Positions 41,398 to 51,745 of a stretch of 64,000 nucleotides of DNA are shown here, one piece after another. Location of the stretch: positions 1 to 64,000 of the forward strand of contig DATNEW010000019.1 in the NCBI GenBank assembly GCA_035606695.1. The letters are read 5' to 3'. Each line of letters starts with the position of its first letter. Position 1 is the first letter of the stretch. The translations under genes were made by a program, and so were the position numbers. This DNA comes from Gemmatimonadaceae bacterium. GTDB taxonomy: Bacteria; Gemmatimonadota; Gemmatimonadetes; Gemmatimonadales; Gemmatimonadaceae. Under the pieces are notes generated by a model. The model made no database searches, had not been told where the DNA came from, and saw only the letters and a list, made by a program, of their open reading frames with translations.

Positions 41398-42105
41398 ATG
41401 TCGTTGCCGGAATTGCCGTCGAAAGCACTGACCATTCGAGAGCTGCCCCGGAGCGAGCGGCCGAGAGAGCGGCTGGTCGACCTTGGGGCCTCGGCGCTCA
41501 GTAGTGCCGAACTGCTCGCGATTCTGTTGGGGTCTGGCGGCTCTGGACAATCGTCTGTGCAGATCGGGCAAGCGGTGCTTGCAGAGGCCGGCGGTGCGCT
41601 GCGATGGATCGCGCGGCAGCCCGTCGCCGCGCTCACGCATCTACAAGGCATCGGCATGGCGCGCGCGGTCACCATTCACGCGTCGCTCGAGCTCGGGCGG
41701 CGGATGGCGCTCGAGAGCCGGCAGGATGGTTCGCCGATTCGCTCGCCGCGCGACGTCGTCGAGTACTTCGCGCCGCGGATGGAGGATCTGCCGGTTGAGG
41801 AATTTCATGTGGCGGTGCTGGATGCGCAGCATCGCCTGGAACGCGACATCACCGTGACGCGGGGGATTCTGAATTCCTCATTGGTGCATCCCCGCGAAGT
41901 GTTCCGTGAGGCGATCGCCGAGCGCGCGGCGGCGGTGATTCTGGTGCACAACCATCCGAGTGGCGATCCGGCCCCATCCGTGGACGATCGGGCCGTCACC
42001 GAGCAGCTCGTGGCGGCCGGCCGACTGCTCGACATTCCCGTGCACGATCATGTGATCATAGGCCGCGGCCGATATACCAGTTTTGCGGAAGCAGGGCTGC
42101 TATGA
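41398..42105 (+). CDS. radC: RadC/JAB-domain protein
   Basis: A 235-residue member of the RadC family (UPF0758). An N-terminal helix-hairpin-helix part (LSSAELLAILLGSG, LQGIGMARAVTIHASLELG) precedes the MPN/JAB metal domain with the Glu in VEEFHVAVL, and VHNHPSGDPAPSVDD carrying the HxHxxxxxxxxD ligands. GAGGAGAG just before ATG 41398 fixes the start. The family's role is unclear despite its name. Confidence 0.93.
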   Translation: MSLPELPSKALTIRELPRSERPRERLVDLGASALSSAELLAILLGSGGSGQSSVQIGQAVLAEAGGALRWIARQPVAALTHLQGIGMARAVTIHASLELGRRMALESRQDGSPIRSPRDVVEYFAPRMEDLPVEEFHVAVLDAQHRLERDITVTRGILNSSLVHPREVFREAIAERAAAVILVHNHPSGDPAPSVDDRAVTEQLVAAGRLLDIPVHDHVIIGRGRYTSFAEAGLL

Positions 42106-42213
42106 GCGCCTGATATTTGTGGCGCTCCGATCGAGCGCATCGTAGGTTGTCGCGGGTCCCGCACGCCGATGTGCGCTTCCTAACAGTCCGACTGATCCGC
42201 ACTCGGAGCGCAC

Positions 42214-44013
42214 GTGACAACCGATCTCGACGCGATACTCGACCGCCTGGCCCGCGAAGTCCTCATGGTGGACGCCGAGGGCCGGGACCTGACGAAGCAG
42301 TACGCCGACGTCCTGCGCGACGGTCTGCCGAAATTAGAAAAATCCAATAAACGAGCGGCCGCGCTCCGGCGTGACGTCATCGTCGTCGGCGCCGGCATCG
42401 CCGGGCTCGTGGCCGGCTGGCTGCTCAAGCGCGCCGGCTGCAACGTCACCATCCTCGAGGCCAACGACTCGCGCGTCGGCGGACGCGTGAAGACGTTCCA
42501 CACAACGCCCGAGGACGGTCCCGCATTCAGCGATCCCGCCCTCTACGCCGAGGCGGGTGCCATGCGCATTCCGACGACGCACCCGCTCGTGAACGCGCTG
42601 ATCGACCAGCTCGGCCTCGGCAAATTGAAGCAGCCGTTCTACAACGTGGACGTGTCGCCGGACGGCAAGCAGACGTTCGCGGCCTGGATTCGCGTCAACG
42701 GCCTCCGCGTCCGGCGCGCCGCGTACAACAACGGCAAGCTGACGCCGGGCGAACGCACACTCGGCTTCCGCGTGCCGGAGCGCTACGCCGAGATGACGGC
42801 AAACGCCATTCTCGCGGAAGCGCTGGCCGAGCCGAACTCGTGGATCACGGTCGACAAGACGTTGCCGCCGGACAAGCAACTCGAGCAGCAGATCGCCGGT
42901 TGGCGGAAGATCATCGAGCGCTTCGACGGATCCAGCATGCTGGATTATCTGCGGGCCTATTTCACGGGGCAGGGCATCTCCCCGATCGATCAGCAAAGTC
43001 TGATCGCCTACCTCGGCACGCTGCAGAATCTCACGTCGCGATTGGCGCTCTCGTTCCTGCACAGCTTCGTCGACACGTTCTACATCAGCTCGAGCGCCAG
43101 CTACATCGAGTTGCGGGGCGGCAACTGGCAGCTGCCAGAGGCGTTCGTCGCCGAGCTGGAACGCGAGCTCGTGATGGACGCGCGCGTCGTCGAGATTCAA
43201 TGGGCGAACGGCGACCACGGCGAGAAAAGCGAGCCGTGCGCGAAGGCGGTGCATCGCGGCAAACCCGGCGTCTACGCGCGCTCCGTGAACGAACCGGTCG
43301 TCAAACGCGGCGTCGCGCGCCGGAATCGCACGCGCTTCGAACGCGAGCTCACGGCCGATCACATGATCGTGACGGTTCCGTTCTCGGCGCTGCGCTTCGT
43401 TTCGACGTCACCGATGTTCAGCTACGAGAAGCGGCGCGCGATCATCGAGCTGCATTACGATTCGGCGACGAAAGTCCTGCTCGAGTTCAGCGAGCGGTTC
43501 TGGGAATGGTCGGAGGAGGAGTGGCACCGGTTTCTCCCCGACGAGTATCGCGGCCATGGCTCGATCGGCGGCGGATCGATCACCGACGCGCCGAACCGAT
43601 TCATCTACTTCCCAAGCCATCCGACAGGAGACAGCCGCGGCGGCGTCGTGCTCGCGAGCTACACGTGGGCCGACGAGGCGAATCGCTGGGACTCGATTCC
43701 GGCCGAGGATCGATACGCAGCCGCGTTGGACGGGCTCGTCGACATGTATGGCGGCGGTATCCGCCGATTCTTCACCGGCGTCGGCCGCACGCAGAGCTGG
43801 ATGGAGGATTACTACGCCTACGGCGAAGCCGCGGTGTTCACGCCCGGTCAATTGATCGCGCTGCATCCACACATCCCGACGCCCGAAGGCAACGTGCACT
43901 TCGCCGGGGAGCACACGTCGCTCAAACATGCGTGGATCGAGGGCGCGATCGAGTCCGGCATTCGCGCGGCGATCGAAGTTCACGAGCGCGTGGCCGCCGG
44001 AGCACAGGCATGA
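42214..44013 (+). CDS. Flavin amine/L-amino-acid oxidase family protein
   Basis: A 599-residue FAD enzyme. [20 protein letters not shown] near 56 and [14 protein letters not shown] near 80 bind [12 protein letters not shown] is the usual third block, [14 protein letters not shown] begins the substrate domain, and [24 protein letters not shown] closes the FAD site. The family oxidises L-amino acids to 2-oxoacids, ammonia and peroxide. About 50 extra N-terminal residues are helical. GTG start with GGAG upstream. Its stop overlaps a 2-oxoacid decarboxylase gene. Confidence 0.9.
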   Translation: MTTDLDAILDRLAREVLMVDAEGRDLTKQYADVLRDGLPKLEKSNKRAAALRRDVIVVGAGIAGLVAGWLLKRAGCNVTILEANDSRVGGRVKTFHTTPEDGPAFSDPALYAEAGAMRIPTTHPLVNALIDQLGLGKLKQPFYNVDVSPDGKQTFAAWIRVNGLRVRRAAYNNGKLTPGERTLGFRVPERYAEMTANAILAEALAEPNSWITVDKTLPPDKQLEQQIAGWRKIIERFDGSSMLDYLRAYFTGQGISPIDQQSLIAYLGTLQNLTSRLALSFLHSFVDTFYISSSASYIELRGGNWQLPEAFVAELERELVMDARVVEIQWANGDHGEKSEPCAKAVHRGKPGVYARSVNEPVVKRGVARRNRTRFERELTADHMIVTVPFSALRFVSTSPMFSYEKRRAIIELHYDSATKVLLEFSERFWEWSEEEWHRFLPDEYRGHGSIGGGSITDAPNRFIYFPSHPTGDSRGGVVLASYTWADEANRWDSIPAEDRYAAALDGLVDMYGGGIRRFFTGVGRTQSWMEDYYAYGEAAVFTPGQLIALHPHIPTPEGNVHFAGEHTSLKHAWIEGAIESGIRAAIEVHERVAAGAQA

Positions 44014-45761
44014 CGGCCGCGTCGATCACCGTGGCGGCCTACCTCAAGCGACGGCTCGAGGAGCTCGGTCTCGATCGCGTGTTCACGGTTGCGGGCAACT
44101 ACACCGCGCCGTTTCTCGACACGATTCTCGAAGACAAAAAATCGCCTATCGCCATCACGGGCATGTCGAACGAAATGGTTGCCGGCTACGCTGCCGACGG
44201 GTACGGCCGACTGCGTGGGCTGGCATGCGTGGCCGTAACGTACGGTGTCGGTGCGTTCAGTGTCCTGAACGCGGTCGCGGGATCGATGGTCGAAGGCGTT
44301 CCCGTCGTCGTCATCAACGGCGCGCCGACGACCAAGCAGCTGCAGAACGAGCGCAACGCGGGCTTGTTGTATTCGCACATGACGACGGACCCGTACAGCA
44401 ACCTCGACGTTTTTCGGCGTATCACGGTCGAGTCGGTGCGCATCGTCAACGCGCTGGCGGCGCCGGCGCAGATCGACGCGATGCTCACCGCCTGCATCGC
44501 CCAGCACACGCCGGTCTACCTCGAGGTACTCGAAGATGTGTGGCGGGCCGAGTGTGCGGCGCCCGCGGGTCCGCTGGCGACGAAGACCGTGACGGTCACG
44601 AAGTCGAACGTCGACGCCGCGGTGAAGGCCACGCTTGCAATGATCGCGGCACACGGTACGCCGCTCTTGTGGGTTGGGGTCGAGATTCAGCGCATGCGTC
44701 TGCAACAGGAGCTGCTCGAGCTCCTCGACGCCACGGAGCTTCACTATACGACCTCGCTGCTCGGCAAGTCCGTGCTCAAGGAGAATCATCCCCGCTTCCT
44801 CGGAGTCTTCGCCCCAAACTCGCCGGATGAGATGAAGAAGCTGGCCGGCGGAGCGGGATGTCTGATCGGACTCGGTGCCTGGACCACCGGTAAGGACGTC
44901 AACAATCAGAACATCCACGGTGACAAGGTGGCGCTCGCGGCGCAGCGCGGTGTCGTCGTGGGGCCGCGATATTATCCGAGCGTGCCGCTGCGCGATTTCA
45001 TTCGCGCGTTTCGTGAAGCGCTGACCGCCCCGAAGACGAAGATCACCGCGTACCAGCCAAAGGCGTTGCCGATGCTTCGCGCGCTGGCGGCGAAGACGCC
45101 CACCGGGCTGACGTACGATTCATTCTTCGCGCAGATCGACTCGTGGCTTCGCCCCGAGCACGTCGTCGTGTGCGATGCCGGCTTTCCGCTCATCGGCGCG
45201 CAAAATCTGCGCATCGCGGCGCAGGACGGATTCGTCGCCGAAGCGGCCTGGCTATCGATTGGGTATTCGGTTGGCGCGGCGGTGGGCGTGAAATGCGCCA
45301 AGCCGAACGAGCGAACGCTCGTGTTCGTCGGCGACGGCGCGTTTCAGGAGACCTGTCAGGGCGTGTCGGCCATGCGTGCCCTGGGTCAGAATACCGTGGT
45401 ATTCGTGCTCGATAATGGTATTTATGGTATCGAACAGCGGTTAGTGAACCCGAATCCGTTTCGGGCACCGGTCACGAAGTACCAGCCGCCGTTGCTCAAC
45501 GACATTTATTCGTACAATCACATGCACCCGTGGGCGTACGAACGGTTGGCCGACGTCTTCGGCGGACAGGGCAGGACGGCGAAGAACGTCGAGGAGTTGC
45601 GCGCCGTGCTAAAGGAGATCGATGAGAAGCCGGCCGAGCTGTTCCTCGTGCACGTGACGCTGCCGGCGACGGATACGCCCGCCGCGGTGAAGCCTGGCTT
45701 GCGTGCGCCCGGAGAGGATGAGACGCTGCATCCCAACTGGCCGCCCGCCAACATCTTCTGA
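44010..45761 (+). CDS. ThDP-dependent 2-oxoacid decarboxylase
   Basis: A 583-residue enzyme of the pyruvate/indolepyruvate decarboxylase type. The catalytic Glu55 is in [15 protein letters not shown], and the ThDP motif runs from GDGAFQ (441) to DNGIYGIEQ (468). Phe/Trp-type 2-oxoacids are likely substrates since the coupled upstream gene encodes an amino-acid oxidase. ATG overlaps the oxidase stop by four bases. Product would be an aldehyde such as indole- or phenylacetaldehyde; the specificity is inference. Confidence 0.88.
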   Translation: MTAASITVAAYLKRRLEELGLDRVFTVAGNYTAPFLDTILEDKKSPIAITGMSNEMVAGYAADGYGRLRGLACVAVTYGVGAFSVLNAVAGSMVEGVPVVVINGAPTTKQLQNERNAGLLYSHMTTDPYSNLDVFRRITVESVRIVNALAAPAQIDAMLTACIAQHTPVYLEVLEDVWRAECAAPAGPLATKTVTVTKSNVDAAVKATLAMIAAHGTPLLWVGVEIQRMRLQQELLELLDATELHYTTSLLGKSVLKENHPRFLGVFAPNSPDEMKKLAGGAGCLIGLGAWTTGKDVNNQNIHGDKVALAAQRGVVVGPRYYPSVPLRDFIRAFREALTAPKTKITAYQPKALPMLRALAAKTPTGLTYDSFFAQIDSWLRPEHVVVCDAGFPLIGAQNLRIAAQDGFVAEAAWLSIGYSVGAAVGVKCAKPNERTLVFVGDGAFQETCQGVSAMRALGQNTVVFVLDNGIYGIEQRLVNPNPFRAPVTKYQPPLLNDIYSYNHMHPWAYERLADVFGGQGRTAKNVEELRAVLKEIDEKPAELFLVHVTLPATDTPAAVKPGLRAPGEDETLHPNWPPANIF

Positions 45762-45843
45762 TTGACGCCGTGGTGGACCGGACGTTGTGCCGAGCGGTAT
45801 CATTAGGAATGGGACTCGTGGGCAGAAAACGCGGGAACACGTC

Positions 45844-48015
45844 GTGACGGCCGCGGCGGACCGCGAGCTGATTCCAGGTTGGCGCGAGGACGAGCTTCCG
45901 CTACACGAGAAGCTCGACCGTGAGATGCTCGTGCGCGCCTACCGGTTCAGCGAGATCGCGCATCGCGGCCAGGTCCGCAACTCGGGCGATCCGTACATCA
46001 CGCACTCGGTCGAGGTCGCGAAGATCCTGGCCGAGCTGCAGCTGGATACGGTGACCGTCGCGGCGGGCATTCTGCACGACGTCATCGAGGACACCGACGT
46101 CACCCTGCGCGACGTCGAGGAGGAATTCGGCAAGCAGATCGCCGAGATCGTCGACGGGCTGACGAAGATCGCGAAGCTGCCGAGCGGCGGGTCGACGCAG
46201 GAGCGGCAGGTCGAGAGCTACCGGAAGCTCCTCTTGTCGATCGCGAAGGACGCGCGGGTGATCATCGTCAAGCTCGCCGACCGGCTGCACAACATGCGGA
46301 CGCTCGACTATCTGCCGCCCGAGAAGCGAAAGCGGATCGCGCAAGAGACGCGCGACCTCTACGCGCCGCTGGCGCACCGCTTCGGTATGGCGAAGCTGCG
46401 TTGGGAGCTCGAGGATCTCGCTTTTAAACATCTTGAATCAGAAGAATATAAAGCTCTCGCCAAGAAGGTGTCGCAGAAGCGCGCCGAGCGCGAGGCGCTG
46501 ATCAAGCAGATGGCCGACCCGCTCATCGAGCGGCTGGGCAAGGCGGGCATTCGCGCCGTGGACGTGAGCGGGCGCCCCAAGCACCTGTGGTCGATCTACA
46601 AGAAGATGAAGCAGCGCGAGAAGCCGTACGAGGAGATCTACGACCTGCTCGCCATTCGCGTGATGGTCGACACCGTGCCCGATTGCTATCACGCGCTGGG
46701 CATCATTCACGACGGCTGGACGCCGGTGCAGGAGCGCATCAAGGACTATATCGCGCAGCCCAAGTCGAACGGCTATCAGTCACTGCACACGACGGTGTTC
46801 GGGCCGGGCAAGCAGCTGTACGAAGTGCAAATCCGCACGCGCGACATGCACCGCACCGCGGACTACGGCATCGCGGCGCACTGGCGCTATAAGGAAGATG
46901 TGAAGTCCGACGAGCTCGATCGCCATCTGTCGTGGTTCCGGCAGGTGCTCGAGCTCCAGATGGACGCGAAGACGCCGGACGAGTTTTTAGAGTTCTTGAA
47001 ACTCGACCTGTATCAGGACGAGATCTTCGTCTTCACGCCCACGGGCGACGTCATTCAGTTGCCGAAGGGCGCGACACCGATCGACTTCGCGTTCGCGGTG
47101 CACACGGAAATCGGGCTTCACTGCGCGGGCGCGCGTATCAACGGCCGCATCGCCCCGCTGTCACGCCCCCTGCGCAACTCGGAGACGGTCGAGGTCATCA
47201 CCTCGCAGACGGCGAAACCGACGCGCGACTGGCTGGCGCACGTTCGCACGGGCCGCGCGCGCCACAAGATCCGCCAGGTCTTGAAGCGTGAGGCGCAGTC
47301 GTCGGCCGAGAAGCTCGGTCAGGAAATTCTGGATCGTGAGATCAAGCGCCGTCGCTTGAGCAAGCTCGACGACGACGAGCTGGATCGCGCCGCGAAGGAA
47401 TTGAGCCTGATGGACGGCACGCATCTGCTCGCGTCGATCGGGCAGGGCGACGTCAACATCACGCTCGCGCTCAAGCACATCTACCCGGACGCCGTGGACA
47501 CGGAGCCGGCGAAGCAGAACGTCTTCGAGCGCTTCGTCGATCGCGTCACACGTACGTCGAAGGGCGTGCGCATTCAGGGCGTCGACGGCTTGATGGTGCG
47601 CTACGCGCAGTGTTGCCAGCCGGTGCCGGGCGATCCCGTGGTTGGATACGTCACGCGCGGGCGCGGCGTGTCGATTCATCGCGCGGATTGTCCAAACTTG
47701 TTATTGCTTGCGCACGAGCCGGAGCGCCGGCTCGAGATCGATTGGCAAGAGGCGCAAGGTGAGCGGTTCCTCGTGCGGTTGGCGCTCGAGGGAAACGACC
47801 GGCGCGGACTCTATGCCGACGTCGCGGCCGCGGTGAGCTCGACCGGCACCGACATCAAGAGCATGGATCTCAAGAGCGTCGATGGGCGGACGTCGGGGTC
47901 GATTCTCGTCGAGGTCGAGAATCTCGTGCATCTCGAGAAGATCATGCGCGCGACGCGGCGGGTGAAGGGGATTACGGATGTGGCGCGGCGGGAGCGGTTG
48001 ACGGCGGACGCGTGA
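45844..48015 (+). CDS. rel: Bifunctional (p)ppGpp synthetase/hydrolase
   Basis: A 723-residue stringent-response enzyme from GTG 45844; GTG 45787 would add 19 residues. The hydrolase HD domain is intact (His54, HDVIEDT with His78 and Asp79, LADRLHNMRTL). The synthetase has GRPKHLWSIYKKM and PKSNGYQSLHTTV. TGS (about 393-455, FTPTGDVIQLPKGAT) and the C-terminal ACT domain follow. It is the long Rel type with both activities. Confidence 0.95.
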   Translation: MTAAADRELIPGWREDELPLHEKLDREMLVRAYRFSEIAHRGQVRNSGDPYITHSVEVAKILAELQLDTVTVAAGILHDVIEDTDVTLRDVEEEFGKQIAEIVDGLTKIAKLPSGGSTQERQVESYRKLLLSIAKDARVIIVKLADRLHNMRTLDYLPPEKRKRIAQETRDLYAPLAHRFGMAKLRWELEDLAFKHLESEEYKALAKKVSQKRAEREALIKQMADPLIERLGKAGIRAVDVSGRPKHLWSIYKKMKQREKPYEEIYDLLAIRVMVDTVPDCYHALGIIHDGWTPVQERIKDYIAQPKSNGYQSLHTTVFGPGKQLYEVQIRTRDMHRTADYGIAAHWRYKEDVKSDELDRHLSWFRQVLELQMDAKTPDEFLEFLKLDLYQDEIFVFTPTGDVIQLPKGATPIDFAFAVHTEIGLHCAGARINGRIAPLSRPLRNSETVEVITSQTAKPTRDWLAHVRTGRARHKIRQVLKREAQSSAEKLGQEILDREIKRRRLSKLDDDELDRAAKELSLMDGTHLLASIGQGDVNITLALKHIYPDAVDTEPAKQNVFERFVDRVTRTSKGVRIQGVDGLMVRYAQCCQPVPGDPVVGYVTRGRGVSIHRADCPNLLLLAHEPERRLEIDWQEAQGERFLVRLALEGNDRRGLYADVAAAVSSTGTDIKSMDLKSVDGRTSGSILVEVENLVHLEKIMRATRRVKGITDVARRERLTADA

Positions 48016-48839
48016 GCCGCGCGATGGCGATTCCCGATCTGCTCTGCGAGCACCCGCGAAACACGATTCGTCGATCGGCCTGGCGCGCCGAATGCGGCGT
48101 CTGCGGCTCGTACTGGGACCTGGACTCGCTTGCCTCGCGCGTCGTTTACGACGAATCGTACCCTGAACACCGCGGCCACTTCGACCCTCGTGTCGGCGCA
48201 CTCAAGGTCAAGACGCTTCGCCATTGGCTCGACAAGACACGCATTCAACTCGACGGACTCAGCGTCTGCGAGGTCGGCTTCGGCGGCGGCACATGTCTGC
48301 CGTTCCTCGCCGGGCGTGCCGCGCACGTCATCGGCCTCGAGGTCAATCAGACGGCGATTGACCGTGTCCGCGCGACCGGCGTGCGTGCCGAACTGCTTCT
48401 CGTCGATCCGCTGCCGACGCCATCACGCCCCGTCGATCTCTGGCTGTTTCAGGACAGCTTCGAGCACATTCCGAATCCGACTCCATTCGTCGAATGGATG
48501 AACGCGCACTCGGCGCCTGATGCGACAATCCTCATGGTTCTTCCACGCGGCGACTCCCTGTCTCGCCGCATGCTCGGCCGACTCTGGCCGCACAAGCTGC
48601 CGGATCACGAGTTCGTCTGGTCGCGGGCCGGCGCCATCGAGTTCCTCGGCCGCCACGGCTGGACGTGGGCCTCGGAATTCTTCCCGCTCAAATACGCCTC
48701 GCCCGAAATGGTGCTCGCGCACGGACTGCACAAGCTCGGGGTCGGGAAATCGCTGGCGCGCGCGCTCAGCGGAGCGCGCGTGGCATTTCCGCTGAACTTT
48801 GGCGAGATGGGCTTGGTGCTGCGCCGCGCGGCGCCTTGA
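48012..48839 (+). CDS. Class I SAM-dependent methyltransferase
   Basis: A 275-residue protein. SVCEVGFGGGTCLPFLAG near 84 is the SAM-binding loop, and VDLWLFQDSFEHIPNPTPF near 135 is the motif II/III region. The N-terminal CEHPRNTIRRSAWRAECGVCG may bind zinc. GTG start overlaps the rel stop. Its end overlaps the convergent membrane-protein gene. It is likely to act on a sugar or lipid, as glycosyltransferase genes lie next to it. Confidence 0.82.
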   Translation: MSRAMAIPDLLCEHPRNTIRRSAWRAECGVCGSYWDLDSLASRVVYDESYPEHRGHFDPRVGALKVKTLRHWLDKTRIQLDGLSVCEVGFGGGTCLPFLAGRAAHVIGLEVNQTAIDRVRATGVRAELLLVDPLPTPSRPVDLWLFQDSFEHIPNPTPFVEWMNAHSAPDATILMVLPRGDSLSRRMLGRLWPHKLPDHEFVWSRAGAIEFLGRHGWTWASEFFPLKYASPEMVLAHGLHKLGVGKSLARALSGARVAFPLNFGEMGLVLRRAAP

Positions 48840-50496
48840 TCCGCCACAACACGTAGGCGCTGTCCTCGTAGAGCTTCTGCCCGCCGACATCGGCCACCGT
48901 GGCGGCCAACAGCGAGTCCTGCGTCGTGATGAACGCATCGATGGCGCCGCGATACTTCTCCGGATCCGCCCACGCCTGCCAGTAGCCGTTGTGCGCGAGC
49001 AGGTAGTAGAAGCTCTTGTCGAACAGCTCGTCGGCGAGATGCTTGTGCTGCACGAAGATCGCGCCGCTGGGCGGCGCTACGCGGGGCCGGCTGGGATCGG
49101 AGTAGTACTCGAGCGCCGGCTTCATGCGCGGCGGCGCATTGAGGATCAAGTCGACGGTGGGGTGGCTAAAATAGTACGAATAAAAGAAGTCGAACAAGTG
49201 GTTGGTCAGAATGTACTGACCGGGCTCCGACACCGAATCGAGCTGGGCCTTGAGCGTCGCGATCTCGTGATCGTCGAAATACGCCTTCTTGAACGTCAGG
49301 TCTTCAATTAGCGAATTGGCGAACAGCGCCGCGAGAAGCGCGCTCGCGATCCATCTGGACCAGCGATGCTCGAGCCGCAGAACGATCACGATGACCGCCG
49401 CGCACGCGACGGCGTAGAACGGGAGCGCGAGCAGTGTCGGGTAATACTGTGAGATCCACAACTCGGCAAACAGCGTGAGGAAGGGGAGCGCGGCGAGCAT
49501 CAGCCACAACGGATTCGGGATCTTCGCTCGCAAGGCCGGCACTTGCTCGCCCCAACGCTTCCGAATCATCGGTGCAAACGCCCAGAACGCGGCGACCGGG
49601 AAGAGCAGCAGCGAAAACTCGCGATCCACGCGGCCGTACAACGTCGGCAAAATCCCCCGCGCGATGTCGATGTGCATGCTCGGATTCTTCGACCGCTCGA
49701 GCGCCTGGAACCGCAGATCAGCGAGGAACGGACCCCAACCGCCGAGGACCCAGGCGTTCGTCGCGAACTTGCACGCCATCGCGACGACGGCGAATGCGGC
49801 GAGGCTCGCGAGCACCTTCACGGCGCTGAGCGAGACGCCGCCAAGCTCCTTCACCGTGACGAGCGCCAGCAACAACGGCGCGAAGAACCAGAAGTCGTAC
49901 GACGCGAAGAATGCGAAGAACAAGAACACGCCCGACGCCGCGAAGAATCTCCGCTTGGGCGCATCACTCAGGTAGCGCATCAGGAAGTACACGCTGCCGA
50001 ACCCGAAGAACGCGCCGTATGGTGCGTGATGCAGGTAGTCGGCGTGTTGGATCCACATCGGATTCACCACCCACAAGCCGAGCGCGATCTGCGCGACCTG
50101 GCGCGTCCAGTAGTGGCGAATGAGCGCGTACACGAAAAACAACGCCGCGAATGAGAAGGCAAGCGCCACGAACCGGAACTGCACGAGACTCGAGAAGCCG
50201 AACACCACGCGCTCGACGCCGTTCATCAAGTCGGGCAGTTGCGGGTAGTGCGTGTAGATCTTCGACGGATCGGCCGCCGACATCAACGCCGGATCGAGCA
50301 GGTGCGGCGTCAACCGCAATTTCAGAAATCCGTATTTCTGAAAGTTGCGCCCCGCCGTCATCACGTTGTAATCGGAGCCCGAGTCGCCCCAGTTCAACCG
50401 CGGCGGATCGAACGCGTGGACGACGCAATACACGAGCACCAGCGCGACGCACACGAAACCCAAGTTGCGCCACAACCAAGAGCCGAATGATTTCAT
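48766..50496 (-). CDS. Polytopic membrane protein, GT-C glycosyltransferase-like
   Basis: A 576-residue protein from ATG 50496 with about ten transmembrane helices. RLNWGDSGSDYNVMTAGRNFQKYGFLK split near residue 40 has the acidic loop after the first helix expected of ArnT/PMT-like GT-C enzymes. The C-terminal 180 residues are soluble and periplasmic. The end overlaps the methyltransferase end by 74 bases. Donor would be a polyprenyl-phosphate sugar by family analogy. Confidence 0.72.
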   Translation of the reverse strand: MKSFGSWLWRNLGFVCVALVLVYCVVHAFDPPRLNWGDSGSDYNVMTAGRNFQKYGFLKLRLTPHLLDPALMSAADPSKIYTHYPQLPDLMNGVERVVFGFSSLVQFRFVALAFSFAALFFVYALIRHYWTRQVAQIALGLWVVNPMWIQHADYLHHAPYGAFFGFGSVYFLMRYLSDAPKRRFFAASGVFLFFAFFASYDFWFFAPLLLALVTVKELGGVSLSAVKVLASLAAFAVVAMACKFATNAWVLGGWGPFLADLRFQALERSKNPSMHIDIARGILPTLYGRVDREFSLLLFPVAAFWAFAPMIRKRWGEQVPALRAKIPNPLWLMLAALPFLTLFAELWISQYYPTLLALPFYAVACAAVIVIVLRLEHRWSRWIASALLAALFANSLIEDLTFKKAYFDDHEIATLKAQLDSVSEPGQYILTNHLFDFFYSYYFSHPTVDLILNAPPRMKPALEYYSDPSRPRVAPPSGAIFVQHKHLADELFDKSFYYLLAHNGYWQAWADPEKYRGAIDAFITTQDSLLAATVADVGGQKLYEDSAYVLWRIKAPRGAAPSPSRQSSAEMPRALR

Positions 50497-50507
50497 GTTG
50501 CTGGGAG

Positions 50508-51686
50508 TCACGAAACCTTGGTGCGCCGCTTGGGATACGCGATCGGCGTCCAATCCGGCGCCGTGACCCCGGGCTCGAACAATCCCTTGATGCACCGATT
50601 GTCGCCGCCGCACGGCGGCTCTTCACTCGTGTGCACGCACGGCGAGCACGCGATCTTCTGATAATGCGTCGTCTCGTCCACGACCCAGTCGTTGCGCAGG
50701 CGCGTCGCCGGATCGGTCGGCCCCCAGTAGGAGATCGAGCGAAGGCTTGCGATCCGTCCGATATGAAGGAGACTCGAATCGATGCCCCAGAATTCGCCGC
50801 ACGCGAGCAGCTCGCGCACCGAATCGCGCAGCGACAGCTCGCCGCAGCGATTTACGATGTCGAGCTGCGGAAAAACTCGTCTCAGCTCGGCGACGATTGC
50901 CTCGCCGTCGGCGCGATCCGACGGTCCGCCGAGCAACACGAATCTCTGATGCTCGGCACGCACATGCTCGCGAAATGCTTTCGCCCATTCAGCCGGCGTG
51001 AGCATTCGCTCTCGCCCGAGCTCCGAGCAGGCAAACCCGATCGCGACGCGATCGCTCGCGCGCGCGGGCATTTCACCCAGCCCGATCGCGTTCAGCAACG
51101 AATCGCGGCATTCCGCGTGGCTCGCCACCGGAACGCCGAACAGATCGGCGATGCGATCATAGAAGTGGAAACTTCCCGACGAGCGATTGAAGAAGATCAG
51201 GTGCGACGCGAGTCCCTTCCGCCAGAAGATGTCCTCGAGCCAGAAGCTCACGCGGTTCCGCGCCATGGTGAGCGTCGTGAACACGGTGGTCAGACGGCTG
51301 TGCACCTCGAGATCGATGATGCAATCGGCACGCATCGTCCGGAACAGCGCGACCGTTGCGGTCCACAGCATCCGGAGGACACCGCGATTGTTCACAATGC
51401 GATACTCGTCGAACACGCCCGTCAATTCGGCGAACGGCTTCACGCTCGGCGTCGTGATCAGCACCATGCGCGTGTTCGGATGAGTTCGGCGAAAGCCAAG
51501 CAGCGCGGGCATCGCCAGTAGCAGGCTGCCGCCGCCCAGCATCTTCATCCACACGACTTCCTTGCCGACGCGAAGCTGGTGGTCGCGGCGCAACACGACG
51601 CCGAGCAGCATGGCCGTCGGACGCAGCAGGGCAATGCCCAGCCGCCCCACGTAGTTGTCGACCGTCCGCTGCGTCTGCACGCGCAT
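50508..51686 (-). CDS. Glycosyltransferase family 9 (heptosyltransferase-like)
   Basis: A 392-residue GT-B enzyme. MKMLGGGSLLLAMPAL near 47 and LLGGPSDRADGE near 245 match the two sugar-nucleotide domains, and GIDSSLLHIGRIASLRSISYWGP split near 300 is the GT9 hallmark. A late Cys group (CSPCVH, CGGDNRC) is common in this family. It probably adds a heptose-like sugar to lipopolysaccharide or a glycan. Eleven bases separate it from the GT-C gene. Confidence 0.88.
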   Translation of the reverse strand: MRVQTQRTVDNYVGRLGIALLRPTAMLLGVVLRRDHQLRVGKEVVWMKMLGGGSLLLAMPALLGFRRTHPNTRMVLITTPSVKPFAELTGVFDEYRIVNNRGVLRMLWTATVALFRTMRADCIIDLEVHSRLTTVFTTLTMARNRVSFWLEDIFWRKGLASHLIFFNRSSGSFHFYDRIADLFGVPVASHAECRDSLLNAIGLGEMPARASDRVAIGFACSELGRERMLTPAEWAKAFREHVRAEHQRFVLLGGPSDRADGEAIVAELRRVFPQLDIVNRCGELSLRDSVRELLACGEFWGIDSSLLHIGRIASLRSISYWGPTDPATRLRNDWVVDETTHYQKIACSPCVHTSEEPPCGGDNRCIKGLFEPGVTAPDWTPIAYPKRRTKVS

Positions 51687-51714
51687 ACGAGATAGACGCG
51701 TTCCTGCCGCCGTT

Positions 51715-51743
51715 CGTCATTCCGAGCGACGCGGGACTGACAG
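51715..51743. repeat. Dispersed palindromic repeat, one arm
   Basis: cgtcattccgagcgacgcgg followed by gactgacag is a short copy in the gap between two - strand genes. Confidence 0.6.
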
Positions 51744-51745
51744 CC

